Source: Bacillus sp. SORGH_AS_0510 (lineage in GTDB: Bacteria > Bacillota > Bacilli > Bacillales > Cytobacillaceae). Taken from it: a stretch of DNA of 64,000 nucleotides. Below the pieces are notes generated by a model. That model was given only the letters and a program-made list of their open reading frames with translations. It searched no databases and was not told where the DNA came from. Below, in pieces: positions 1-7,254 of this stretch. Location of the stretch: positions 825,001-889,000 of the forward strand of contig NZ_JAUTAU010000001.1 of the NCBI RefSeq assembly GCF_030818775.1, given 5' to 3'. The stretch's first letter is position 1, and every line of letters begins with the position of its first letter. A program made the translations under genes and the position numbers.

Positions 1-59
1 GGTAGAGCATCTGACTTTTAATCAGAGGGTCGAAGGTTCGAGTCCTTCATGGCTCACCA
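1..59 (+). tRNA. tRNA-Lys(UUU), 5' end cut by window edge
   Basis: The anticodon stem TCTGA/TCAGA encloses the loop CTTTTAA, giving anticodon TTT. The T-arm GGTTCGAGTCC and an encoded CCA at 57-59 follow. The acceptor 5' strand and part of the D-arm lie outside the window. It is the first of a co-directional tRNA cluster. Confidence 0.95.
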
Positions 60-73
60 TTTTAAAAAATTTA

Positions 74-158
74 GCGGGTGTGGCGGAATTGGCAGACGCA
101 CCAGACTTAGGATCTGGCGCCGCAAGGCGTGGGGGTTCGACTCCCTTCACCCGCACCA
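74..158 (+). tRNA. tRNA-Leu(UAG)
   Basis: Acceptor GCGGGTG pairs with CACCCGC. The anticodon loop CTTAGGA gives TAG, and the long variable arm is of leucine type. CCA is encoded. Confidence 0.97.
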
Positions 159-177
159 TTTAATTTTAATATGAGAT

Positions 178-252
178 GCGGAAGTAGTTCAGTGGTAGAA
201 CACCACCTTGCCAAGGTGGGGGTCGCGGGTTCGAATCCCGTCTTCCGCTCCA
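178..252 (+). tRNA. tRNA-Gly(GCC)
   Basis: Acceptor GCGGAAG pairs with CTTCCGC. The anticodon loop TTGCCAA gives GCC. CCA is encoded at 250-252. Confidence 0.97.
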
Positions 253-257
253 TTTTT

Positions 258-346
258 GCCGGGGTGGCGGAACTGGCAGACGCACAGGACTTAAAATCCT
301 GCGGTAGGTGACTACCGTACCGGTTCGATTCCGGTCCTCGGCACCA
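258..346 (+). tRNA. tRNA-Leu(UAA)
   Basis: Class II tRNA with a long variable arm. The anticodon loop CTTAAAA gives TAA. CCA is encoded. Confidence 0.97.
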
Positions 347-359
347 CTTTTAATAAAAT

Positions 360-436
<77 letters not shown>

Positions 437-442
437 TTATTA

Positions 443-519
443 CGGGAAGTAGCTCAGCTTGGTAGAGCACTTGGTTTGGGACCAAGGGGTCGCAGGTTCG
501 AATCCTGTCTTCCCGACCA
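443..519 (+). tRNA. tRNA-Pro(UGG)
   Basis: Acceptor CGGGAAG pairs with CTTCCCG. The anticodon loop TTTGGGA gives TGG. CCA is encoded. Confidence 0.97.
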
Positions 520-538
520 GTTCGAATTTTTTCAATAT

Positions 539-611
539 GGGGCCTTAGCTCAGCTGGGAGAGCGCCTGCTTTGCACGCAGGAGGTCAGCGGTTCGATCCC
601 GCTAGGCTCCA
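539..611 (+). tRNA. tRNA-Ala(UGC)
   Basis: The anticodon loop TTTGCAC gives TGC. Acceptor GGGGCCT pairs with AGGCTCC (one G-T pair). CCA is not encoded, so it must be added post-transcriptionally. Confidence 0.96.
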
Positions 612-629
612 TTTAATGGTTATAGAAAT

Positions 630-703
630 GGCGGTGTAGCTCAGCTGGCTAGAGCGTACGGTTCATACCCGTAAGGTCGGGGGTTCGATCCCCTCCGCCG
701 CTA
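630..703 (+). tRNA. tRNA-Met(CAU), elongator type
   Basis: It starts GGCGGTGTAGCTCAG with anticodon CAT. It lacks the CGCGGGGTGGAGCAG start of Bacillus initiator tRNA, and its acceptor differs from tRNA-Ile2. CCA is not encoded. Confidence 0.93.
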
Positions 704-711
704 TATAATAT

Positions 712-804
712 GGAGGAATACCCAAGTCCGGCTGAAGGGATCGGTCTTGAAAACCGACAGGCGGGTTAAACCGCGCGGGGGTTCGAATCCCTCTTCCTCC
801 GCCA
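712..804 (+). tRNA. tRNA-Ser(UGA)
   Basis: Class II tRNA with a long variable arm. The anticodon loop CTTGAAA gives TGA. CCA is encoded. Confidence 0.97.
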
Positions 805-825
805 TATTATTTTTCAATTAAATTT

Positions 826-902
826 GGTCCGGTAGTTCAGTTGGTTAGAATGCCTGCCTGTCACGCAGGAGGTCGCGGGTTCGAGTCCCGTCCGGACCGC
901 CA
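826..902 (+). tRNA. tRNA-Asp(GUC)
   Basis: Acceptor GGTCCGG pairs with CCGGACC. The anticodon loop CTGTCAC gives GTC. CCA is encoded at 900-902. The duplicated tRNA-Phe fragments begin 43 bases downstream. Confidence 0.97.
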
Positions 903-945
903 TTTTTATCGCAGTAGCTTAACTCTACTGTTGATATATAGTGTT

Positions 946-1266
946 GGCTCAGTAGCTCAGTCTTCACAATAAAAGAATAGTGAAACATTTTAATATGGCT
1001 CAGTAGCTCAGTCGGTAGAGCAGATTGCTCACTTCCTGATTTTGCTCCTGCGGCAATCTGCGAAAAAGAACGGAAGTTCTTTTGAGCAAAGGACTTATTC
1101 GCAATAAAAGAATAGTGAAACATCTTAATATGGCTCAGTAGCTCAGTCGGTAGAGCAGATTGCTCACTTCCTGATTTTGCTCCTGCGGCAATCTGCGAAA
1201 AAGAACGGGAGTTCTTTTGAGCAAAGGACTTATTCGCAATAAAAGAATAGTGAAACATTTTAATAT
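946..1266 (+). repeat. Tandem duplication carrying truncated tRNA-Phe 5' halves
   Basis: Three partial copies of the tRNA-Phe 5' end precede the intact gene. The first (946-962) keeps only the acceptor strand and part of the D-arm. The next two (from 997 and 1132) are exact-length 135-bp tandem units. Each unit reads tRNA-Phe 5' end to GGTAGAGCA, then a foreign structured insert (inverted repeat GCAGATTGC...GCAATCTGC and a small hairpin around AAGAACGG[A/G]AGTTCTT), then GAGCAAAGGACT as in the true anticodon stem, then an AT-rich spacer TAATAT. The two units differ at only a couple of positions. None can fold as a full tRNA because no anticodon loop or T-arm follows. Confidence 0.9.
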
Positions 1267-1339
1267 GGCTCAGTAGCTCAGTCGGTAGAGCAAAGGACTG
1301 AAAATCCTTGTGTCGGCGGTTCGATTCCGTCCTGAGCCA
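1267..1339 (+). tRNA. tRNA-Phe(GAA)
   Basis: Acceptor GGCTCAG pairs with CTGAGCC. The anticodon loop CTGAAAA gives GAA. It is the only intact copy after the tandem 5' fragments. A full CCA is not encoded (ACCT follows). Confidence 0.96.
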
Positions 1340-1375
1340 CCTTTTAATAATTTTTTAAGCATCTAATTCATATGT

Positions 1376-1460
1376 GGAGGGGTAGCGAAGTGGCTAAACG
1401 CGGCGGACTGTAAATCCGCTCCCTCCGGGTTCGGCGGTTCGAATCCGTCCCCCTCCACCA
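1376..1460 (+). tRNA. tRNA-Tyr(GUA)
   Basis: Class II tRNA. The anticodon loop CTGTAAA gives GTA. Acceptor GGAGGGG pairs with CCCCTCC. CCA is encoded. Confidence 0.97.
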
Positions 1461-1466
1461 AATTAT

Positions 1467-1543
1467 GGCGATTGTGGCGAAGTGGTTAACGCACCTGATT
1501 GTGGTTCAGGCATTCGTGGGTTCGATTCCCATCAGTCGCCCCA
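1467..1543 (+). tRNA. tRNA-His(GUG)
   Basis: The anticodon loop TTGTGGT gives GTG. The extra G at position -1 (1467) faces the discriminator C (1540), as is typical for tRNA-His. CCA is encoded. Confidence 0.97.
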
Positions 1544-1556
1544 TTTATAATATTAT

Positions 1557-1628
1557 TGGGCTATAGCCAAGCGGTAAGGCATCGCACTTTGACTGCGACA
1601 TGCGTTGGTTCAAATCCAGCTAGCCCAG
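1557..1628 (+). tRNA. tRNA-Gln(UUG)
   Basis: Acceptor TGGGCTA pairs with TAGCCCA. The anticodon loop CTTTGAC gives TTG. CCA is not encoded. tRNA-Cys starts only 4 bases later. Confidence 0.96.
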
Positions 1629-1632
1629 TCAT

Positions 1633-1706
<74 letters not shown>

Positions 1707-1711
1707 ATTAT

Positions 1712-1785
1712 GCGGGTGTAGTTTAATGGTAAAACCTCAGCCTTCCAAGCTGATGTCGTGAGTTCGATTCTCATCACCCGCTCCA
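1712..1785 (+). tRNA. tRNA-Gly(UCC)
   Basis: Acceptor GCGGGTG pairs with CACCCGC. The anticodon loop CTTCCAA gives TCC. CCA is encoded. Confidence 0.97.
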
Positions 1786-1791
1786 ATTTTT

Positions 1792-1868
<77 letters not shown>

Positions 1869-1884
1869 TACTCTATACTGTTGT

Positions 1885-1959
1885 TCCGCAGTAGCTCAGT
1901 GGTAGAGCTATCGGCTGTTAACCGATCGGTCGTAGGTTCGAGTCCTACCTGCGGAGCCA
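1885..1959 (+). tRNA. tRNA-Asn(GUU)
   Basis: Acceptor TCCGCAG pairs with CTGCGGA. The anticodon loop CTGTTAA gives GTT. CCA is encoded. Confidence 0.97.
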
Positions 1960-2036
1960 TTTTTATTTTTTAGGCAGGTTTCCTTGAGACTAGAGATTTA
2001 CAGTTTTCATTTATCCCTGTTAATACATATCTTAAT

Positions 2037-2110
2037 GCGCCTTTAGCTCAGCTGGATAGAGCATACGCCTTCTAAGCGTACGGTCAGAGGTTCGAATCCT
2101 CTAAGGCGCG
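2037..2110 (+). tRNA. tRNA-Arg(UCU), integration site
   Basis: Acceptor GCGCCTT pairs with AAGGCGC. The anticodon loop CTTCTAA gives TCT. CCA is not encoded. From the anticodon-stem 3' strand to the end it forms the left attachment repeat of an integrative element whose recombinase starts 143 bases downstream. The gene stays complete because the element brings an identical 3' half. Confidence 0.95.
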
Positions 2111-2112
2111 TA
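2078..2112 (+). repeat. attL, 35-bp direct repeat in tRNA-Arg 3' half
   Basis: The 35 bases from GTACGGTCAGAGG to AAGGCGCGTA recur exactly at 10614-10648. Flanking bases differ on both sides (C versus A before, C versus A after), which sets the repeat length. tRNA 3' halves are a common target of tyrosine recombinases. Confidence 0.92.
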
Positions 2113-2253
2113 CTTAAAACTTTAAGCAATTCAAAAGTATCAAAGGTTTAACGACTCTAAGGAAAACTAAAAGTATTCTAACTTGAATGAAATTCCTTAA
2201 AAAAGTCGTTAAGCAAAATCAACTTCCTAAATGATATTTAGGAGGTTTTTTAA

Positions 2254-3213
2254 TTGCCAAAAAAGACGGGTATTTTCGATGTTTCAATTAAAGCAGAAGT
2301 GTTGAAACCGAAAACGGAAATTACAAAAGGAATGGATGCTGAAAAAGCATTACAAATCATTCACCGCCAAATGATGTTAAATGGCTACCGAGAACGGACA
2401 CTGAATGATTACAACTTAATCTTTAATCTTTTTCTTGAAGCAATGAATGTTAAACATTTAGAAGAAATAACGGTTAATACGATTTATCAATGGTTGGACA
2501 GCATGAATGTATCAGCATCTACAAAAAGCACACGTTTGAAATGTCTAAAGGCAGTGTTAAGTAAATGTTTTAACAATGGGTGGATCCAATCGAAGTTTTG
2601 GTTAACGATACAAATCAAACTTGATAAGAAAGTTAAACCAGGTGCAAAAGAAAACGATTTAAACGTATTGCTATCATTGTTGGATAGTTCAACCTTTATC
2701 GGTCTAAGAGATGCGGTAGCAATATTGACATTGTACAAGACAGGTGTCCGTATCAATACATTAGGACAAATCCGAGAATGCCACATTGACTTTGCTAACG
2801 GATTGTTAAACCTTGAAGGGTCGATAATGAAAAATCATAAGCATTTGAAATTGCCATTAGACGAACAATTGATTGAATTGTATAGGGTACTGATTGAGCA
2901 GAATCAAAAAATCCGTACGTATTACAAACAAGACAATGATTTCCTATTTATCACGAGGCGAGGCGGAAAGATAAACAGTAGGTCTACAAATAATGCCATT
3001 TCGAAGCAACTTACGAAATATGCGAAAGAATACAACCTACCGAACATCAATCCACACGCAATCAGAAGGGCATATGCCAAAAGTTTATATGACAAGGGTG
3101 CCAATATTGCATTAATCAGTAAAGCATTGGGACATTCAAACTTGGCAGTTACTACACAATACCTTGACCTCGAAGTTGATGAAGTAGCAGAAAATTTGAG
3201 AGATTATTTATAA
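2254..3213 (+). CDS. Tyrosine recombinase/integrase (319 aa)
   Basis: Site-specific recombinase that should catalyse integration and excision of the island. An N-terminal SAM-like core-binding domain (about residues 25-120) precedes the catalytic domain. The catalytic set is visible: R166 (TGVRINTL), H268-x-x-R271 (HAIRR), H294 (GHSN) and the nucleophile Y303 (TTQYLDL). The start is TTG at 2254, with AGGAGG at 2240-2245 eight bases upstream. The length is typical for an XerC/D-like phage integrase. It lies immediately inside attL, as usual for genes at the tRNA-proximal end of islands. No excisionase gene is recognisable nearby. Confidence 0.95.
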   Translation: MPKKTGIFDVSIKAEVLKPKTEITKGMDAEKALQIIHRQMMLNGYRERTLNDYNLIFNLFLEAMNVKHLEEITVNTIYQWLDSMNVSASTKSTRLKCLKAVLSKCFNNGWIQSKFWLTIQIKLDKKVKPGAKENDLNVLLSLLDSSTFIGLRDAVAILTLYKTGVRINTLGQIRECHIDFANGLLNLEGSIMKNHKHLKLPLDEQLIELYRVLIEQNQKIRTYYKQDNDFLFITRRGGKINSRSTNNAISKQLTKYAKEYNLPNINPHAIRRAYAKSLYDKGANIALISKALGHSNLAVTTQYLDLEVDEVAENLRDYL

Positions 3214-3222
3214 GCGGAAGAG

Positions 3223-3251
3223 GGTCTTGTCAAATCAGCAAGACCTTTTTT
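3223..3251 (+). terminator. Intrinsic terminator after integrase
   Basis: Stem GGTCTTG/CAAGACC followed by a run of T, ten bases after the integrase stop. Confidence 0.85.
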
Positions 3252-3894
3252 ATATTTTCATGGCACCTCTTGACAATCCCACTTATGCAAAAAGTGAATA
3301 TGGTATTAGAACATAATTACGTAAAATACTGTCTACACGTAATAATGTAATATAGGAATCGCATAGGACCAACGTTTCTAAATTACGAAAATATTATCCA
3401 TAATCATATTTTTATACATTGTTGATTCTTCAAGGTTTTTGATGAAATCCACACAATATTTCCTGAAATTTATTGCATAAAAAAGATGAACGCAATTTTG
3501 CGCTGGTTAATCGAACAAACGAACGTTTATTCGTTGATTATTAATATTCAAAAATAGGTGTTCTCTATCACTGTTATCTGTTCTAATACAACTAGCCCGC
3601 CCGCCTCCGTAGCAAAAAACACAAGAAGAACTGGAGGACCATGTTGCCCTCTGTTGGCACAGAAGGTACCCAATGGAATCTAGTGGACAAAATATTTCCG
3701 TCACTTTCCATATATTTTCATTCTTTAAGATTCCTATTGTAATCAAATTAGAACATCGTAGTGACACTTCAAGTGCGTTTAAGTGATGATTTGCATTATT
3801 TAATAAAACAATAAACATTAATAAAAAAGTTAAAATCATGCAGGAAATTGTAATTATATGGAGAATAAATATTGTAGAAAAAGGAGGGAATTTG
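3252..3894. other. Non-coding stretch in island
   Basis: No gene supported on either strand. The only marked structure is the inverted repeat AACGAA-N6-TTCGTT at 3518-3535, a possible operator or recombinase accessory site. A long minus-strand open frame overlaps the next real gene and has no convincing ribosome binding site. Confidence 0.5.
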
Positions 3895-4224
3895 ATGAGT
3901 ACTGCAAAACAAGGTCTTGAAGAGTGGCTAGAAAAATTACAAGCAGAAAAACAAGATGCTGAAACCAGGTTGAAACAAGCGGAAGTAAATATGTCTTTGG
4001 CACAAATAAAATTGAGTATTGCCAAAGATGCTAAGCACAGAGTTCCACAAAGCGAAGAACGGCAAAATGAGTTTCATGAAAAATATGTAAAAAATCTTGA
4101 AGTAAGCTATAATAGTCATTTAGCAAATAATGAACAAAATCGCCGTGAAATCAGAAAAGAAATTGCCGACTTAACTGCTTTAATTAGCAGCATACAAGAA
4201 GCTCTTCCTCAAATTGATTTTTAG
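3895..4224 (+). CDS. Small coiled-coil protein, function unknown (109 aa)
   Basis: The start is ATG 3895, chosen because AAGGAGGG lies seven bases upstream; an upstream ATG in frame has no such site. The protein is highly charged and almost entirely helical in character, with heptad-like Leu/Ile/Ala spacing over about residues 5-60 and 75-105 (LEEWLEKLQAEKQDAETRLK), so a coiled coil is likely. There is no signal peptide or membrane segment. It faces the minus-strand cluster across a shared terminator. Family not recognised. Confidence 0.75.
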   Translation: MSTAKQGLEEWLEKLQAEKQDAETRLKQAEVNMSLAQIKLSIAKDAKHRVPQSEERQNEFHEKYVKNLEVSYNSHLANNEQNRREIRKEIADLTALISSIQEALPQIDF

Positions 4225-4234
4225 ATTTAAATAA

Positions 4235-4265
4235 AAACCACAGTTTTAGCACTGTGGTTTGTTTC
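4235..4265. terminator. Terminator between convergent island genes
   Basis: Stem AAACCACAGT/ACTGTGGTTT with a TTTTAGC loop. It separates the plus-strand coiled-coil gene from the minus-strand cluster and could act in both directions. Confidence 0.7.
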
Positions 4266-4266
4266 A

Positions 4267-4500
4267 TTATTTCCTAATGGCTGCGGTGAGTAGCATTTTG
4301 GAATTTTGATAAATACCATTAAGCATTTTTTCCTCGTCTACATTAGGAATGAACTGAAGTGAGCCGTTTATTATAGCTACAGTTTCATTTTTAATGTCGC
4401 TGACCACTCTGCATAATTCTTTTTCCTCGTGACTAAAAGTGGCTTCAACAATTTGTTTTTCTGTGTTTATCACTGGGTATTCCCAATCTATTTTTATCAT
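4267..4500 (-). CDS. Hypothetical small island protein (77 aa)
   Basis: The start is the ATG at 4498-4500, because GGAGGTGAT lies directly upstream; the longer in-frame extension has no ribosome binding site. The protein begins MIKIDWEYPVINTEKQ and is acidic and soluble, with no recognised domain. It is the last gene of a four-gene minus-strand run that begins at 5193. Function unknown. Confidence 0.7.
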   Translation of the reverse strand: MIKIDWEYPVINTEKQIVEATFSHEEKELCRVVSDIKNETVAIINGSLQFIPNVDEEKMLNGIYQNSKMLLTAAIRK

Positions 4501-4585
4501 AATATCACCTCCTATTTCCATAATTCGCCATTTATTGACAAATACCTTGTGAACAAATAAAAAAAGATACGGAAAGTTCCGTACC

Positions 4586-4798
4586 TTACTTATGTTGCTC
4601 CGCTTTTTCTTTTTCCCATTGTTTGAATCGGGCTTCATAGATTGGCTTCATTTTTTCAACAAATGCCATTCGTTCCTCCATTTCAGGGTCTTTCGGAAAC
4701 GCATGGATCCATACCATAAAAACCATTGATAACAATACTAATATTGCACTAATACCAAGCAAGGTCGCTTTAACGAAGTATATTAATCTAATCATCAT
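4586..4798 (-). CDS. Small membrane protein (70 aa)
   Basis: One hydrophobic segment (about residues 8-32, ATLLGISAILVLLSMVFMVW) is followed by a charged cytoplasmic-type tail. Its start overlaps the end of the upstream gene by 11 bases, which suggests translational coupling. Function unknown. Confidence 0.65.
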   Translation of the reverse strand: MMIRLIYFVKATLLGISAILVLLSMVFMVWIHAFPKDPEMEERMAFVEKMKPIYEARFKQWEKEKAEQHK

Positions 4799-4961
4799 TT
4801 TCCACGATTAGTTTCAGATCCACAAGCAATTCGGGAGTCTCCTCAAAGTAAAAAATTTGATAACCAGGACGCTTTTTATCCCTTTTGCTGTACAAGAAAT
4901 TGTGATACTTCCGAATCAACTCAACCATAATTCGCTTTTTGTAAATCGGTATTTCTTTCAT
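4788..4961 (-). CDS. Small DUF5659-like protein (57 aa)
   Basis: The start is ATG 4961, preceded by GGGAGGG. The sequence pattern (IRKYHNFLYSKRDKKRPGYQ then FYFEETPELLVDL) resembles the short DUF5659-type proteins of Gram-positive phages and plasmids: a helix, a basic turn and an F-x-F-E/D-x-T strand. The assignment is by eye. It is related in pattern to the plus-strand gene at 5466. Function unknown. Confidence 0.6.
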   Translation of the reverse strand: MKEIPIYKKRIMVELIRKYHNFLYSKRDKKRPGYQIFYFEETPELLVDLKLIVENDD

Positions 4962-4977
4962 ATAGTACCCTCCCCGA

Positions 4978-5193
4978 TTAATTATCGTTAAGCAATTCAT
5001 TAAGGACTTGTATCTTTATGAAATCCGCTAAAGCAAGTTCGTCTTCAAATCTGGTCCGCTCATTGTTCGGGATAAGTTGATTATCATTCATTCTCTTTAA
5101 TTCACTTCCGATAATCTCCAGTTGTTTGATTAATCGTGGCAATTGTGATTCTAAGAATCGTCTGCCATATAACGTCTCGTGAAATTGTGGCAT
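4978..5193 (-). CDS. Conserved small helical protein (71 aa)
   Basis: The start is ATG 5193 (MPQFHETLYGRRF), with GGAGG six bases upstream, rather than the longer open frame to 5208. The N-terminal pattern YGRRFLESQLPRLIKQLE is typical of short Bacillus phage and plasmid proteins of unknown function. Helical, no membrane segment. First gene of the minus-strand cluster, behind a good promoter. Confidence 0.7.
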   Translation of the reverse strand: MPQFHETLYGRRFLESQLPRLIKQLEIIGSELKRMNDNQLIPNNERTRFEDELALADFIKIQVLNELLNDN

Positions 5194-5229
5194 ATTATCA
5201 ACCTCCATATTTTGGTAACCTACTTATTA

Positions 5230-5257
5230 ATTATAATAGACTGATATTTGCTGGCAA
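5230..5257 (-). promoter_or_regulatory. Promoter of the minus-strand island cluster
   Basis: On the minus strand, TTGCCA (5252-5257), a 16-base spacer and TATAAT (5230-5235). This lies 37 bases upstream of the gene starting at 5193. Confidence 0.6.
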
Positions 5258-5465
5258 TCTATTTCCAATTACAAAGGTACCAAAATCGCTACTTCATATA
5301 TTACATTCATTATATACACTAGGGAAAATGGTACCTTCTTTCATACGTTAAAGAACAAAAGAAACAGCAAAATAACCACTTGCAATTTCTTTCTGAATCG
5401 TCCTTACAATAATTTTTTTCACAATATAATGATAGTGAACAAACTTCACTTGGAGGAATCTTACC

Positions 5466-5630
5466 ATGAAAAGGATTTTTAGCGTTAAAATGGCAAACTT
5501 TTTATTATCATTTGGAGCGGAATTAGTTGAAATTAGATGTGGGGAAGTGAAGCACAAGCCGAAGCGTCAAACATTTTTATTTAAAAATGATGACCGACTT
5601 TCAGAAGCATTGTTGAGCTATCAAAAGTAA
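5466..5630 (+). CDS. Small DUF5659-like protein (54 aa)
   Basis: ATG 5466 is preceded by TGGAGG at 5451-5456. The protein MKRIFSVKMANFLLSFGAEL... has the pattern of a helix with Gly-Ala turn, then Q-x-FLFK-N-D-D followed by LSEALLSYQK, as in DUF5659-type proteins. It is read against a longer but unsupported minus-strand open frame. The gene starts 39 bases before the interrupted gene at 5669 and may form an operon with it. Function unknown. Confidence 0.6.
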   Translation: MKRIFSVKMANFLLSFGAELVEIRCGEVKHKPKRQTFLFKNDDRLSEALLSYQK

Positions 5631-5668
5631 TTCACTTGCTTAAATATATTTAAGGAGCACTATCTCAC

Positions 5669-6820
5669 ATGAAAAACCTTACGAAAAAAGAATTTGCCGA
5701 TATTTTGGGGTCTGATGGCACTAAGACCAATAGCAAATGGCAAACGGAAGAAAGAAAAGCAAAATCATTATGCAATTATGAAAAAAATGGAAGAAATTGA
5801 TATATCATTTATGAGATATACGATGTACCGAAAGAACGAGTACATGGCAATACAGGGAAAACACCAGTTAATAAAGGGGCAGTTGATAAAAATTCTTTAA
5901 AGTATCAACTGGCAGAATTATTTATTCAAATGGGAAATGATGATTATGTCACCAAAAATTATTATCTTGAGAAATTAGGTTTTAAAAGTCGGAACATAAA
6001 GCAAATAGAATCCAAGTTTAGTGGCGTTAAATATTGGGATTTAGATACTTTGGATAAATATGTATTCAAGCAAATTCAAAATATTAATCTTTCAATCAAT
6101 CGACTTATGGGCGAAGCATTCGACCTTATTCGCAAAGGAATTTTTGACAATGTAAACCTTTACGAAAAATTATATGTTGTTTTAAATGACGAAAGCCACC
6201 ATGAAGCAGATGAATTAGAAGATTTATTCCTTTTATACAAAAAGGCTAAAAATGAAGCGACTGAAAACATTAAAGCCGAGTACGGAACGTCATTGTTTTA
6301 TGCTACGAGGATGAAATTAATCAACAATGAATGCCAGGAATTAATTGAATCGGTAGAAAAGTATCAACCCTTATTGGACAATGATATTGCTTATTTTTAC
6401 AATCAATATTTAATACACAGTACAATATCCGATGAAGTTACGGTAGAAAACCTTTTGACTGCTGAATATGATTTTGAAGTCGAAGATTACGATGGTGCTT
6501 ATCATACTATTGATTTTGAATCAAAATATATTGAGGCAGTTGAGAATTTTATTTCTAATTACACTGCCAGCAGAAAACAATCATCATTAAAGCATATTGA
6601 CCAGTTGATTAAAATAGGTATAACTGGCGGATTTTACAACAGAGGTATTATGATTAAGTTCGCTGATGAATTTTTTGATTTCATGTTTCAAGATTATAAT
6701 CAAGAAACTTTTGATAAGTATTATGAAGAATTGATTGAAGTAGCTAAAGAAGCATATGAAGAAGAACTTCAAGAGTATATTGATGATGAATTGTCATTCC
6801 TTCCTATTAAAGCCAGTTGA
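5669..6820 (+). pseudogene. Replication/plasmid-type helical protein interrupted by in-frame UGA
   Basis: Reading from ATG 5669 (ribosome site AAGGAG 5652-5657) gives 43 codons starting MKNLTKKEFADIL, then TGA at 5798-5800. The same frame continues without another stop to 6820 (YIIYEIYDVPKER... to ...LPIKAS). Without the TGA the protein would be about 383 aa. The downstream part also contains ATG 5930, but that start has no ribosome site and cuts into continuous coding sequence. The N-terminus looks like a winged-helix DNA-binding region (TKKEFADILG, KSLCNYEKNGRN). The rest is helical and acidic. Family not identified. It is either a nonsense pseudogene or, less likely, UGA readthrough. Confidence 0.7.
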
Positions 6821-6836
6821 TATAATGCGTTCAATG

Positions 6837-6870
6837 AATGTACCTTTGTTTAGGTACATTTTTCTTTTTA
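6837..6870 (+). terminator. Intrinsic terminator after the interrupted gene
   Basis: Stem AATGTACC/GGTACATT with a TTTGTTTA loop, followed by TTTCTTTTT. Confidence 0.85.
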
Positions 6871-7092
6871 TCATTCATCATTGATACGAGCAAATGGTTT
6901 TAGTAATGTGCTTACCACATAAACAACATATATATAATTTGTAGACAAATAAGCAGACCATTTAAATGATACCCCCCTGTCAAAAATAAAAAAATGTTAT
7001 AGGAGGAAAGGACCAGGTCTAGGTTGCCTGGTGAAAAATATTTTCCCCATAACTCAGAAACTTCGAGAAATTGACGAAAAAGGAGCAAAAAC

Positions 7093-7173
7093 ATGAATAA
7101 ATCTGTCGAATATGCAACAAAAGTGTTATCTGTAGTTGAAGATGGTTATCAACTAAAATTAACATTTTATTAG
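7093..7173 (+). CDS. Possible 26-aa peptide or gene remnant
   Basis: ATG 7093 is preceded by AAAGGAGC with good spacing and encodes MNKSVEYATKVLSVVEDGYQ plus six more residues. Nothing else codes between 6871 and 7225. It may be the surviving N-terminus of a lost gene. Weak support. Confidence 0.3.
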   Translation: MNKSVEYATKVLSVVEDGYQLKLTFY

Positions 7174-7225
7174 ATGTTTGTTTGGATCCAACGGTCTAAA
7201 GGATAGACCAGATATTGTAATAATT

Positions 7226-7249
7226 AAAAAGGCAGTCAAATTGACCGCC
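7226..7249 (-). terminator. Terminator of the Mrr-like gene
   Basis: On the minus strand, stem GGCGGTCA/TGACTGCC with a three-base loop followed by TTTTT. Confidence 0.8.
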
Positions 7250-7254
7250 ATAGA

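Noticed and set aside
845..1258. 137-codon minus-strand frame with a repeated 45-residue peptide
   Set aside because: It lies entirely over the tRNA-Asp end and the 135-bp tRNA-Phe-derived tandem units; the peptide repeat simply mirrors the DNA repeat and no ribosome site is present.
997..1266. Possible CRISPR-like array
   Set aside because: Only two units of 135 bp in direct tandem without variable spacers, and the unit contains tRNA sequence.
3511..3535. LexA-type SOS box near CGAACAAACGAACG
   Set aside because: Does not fit the Bacillus consensus CGAAC-N4-GTTCG; only an AACGAA/TTCGTT inverted repeat is present and no gene start follows closely.
3507..4025. 172-codon minus-strand frame in the island
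   Set aside because: Overlaps the well-supported plus-strand gene at 3895, lacks a ribosome site, and has no protein-like pattern.
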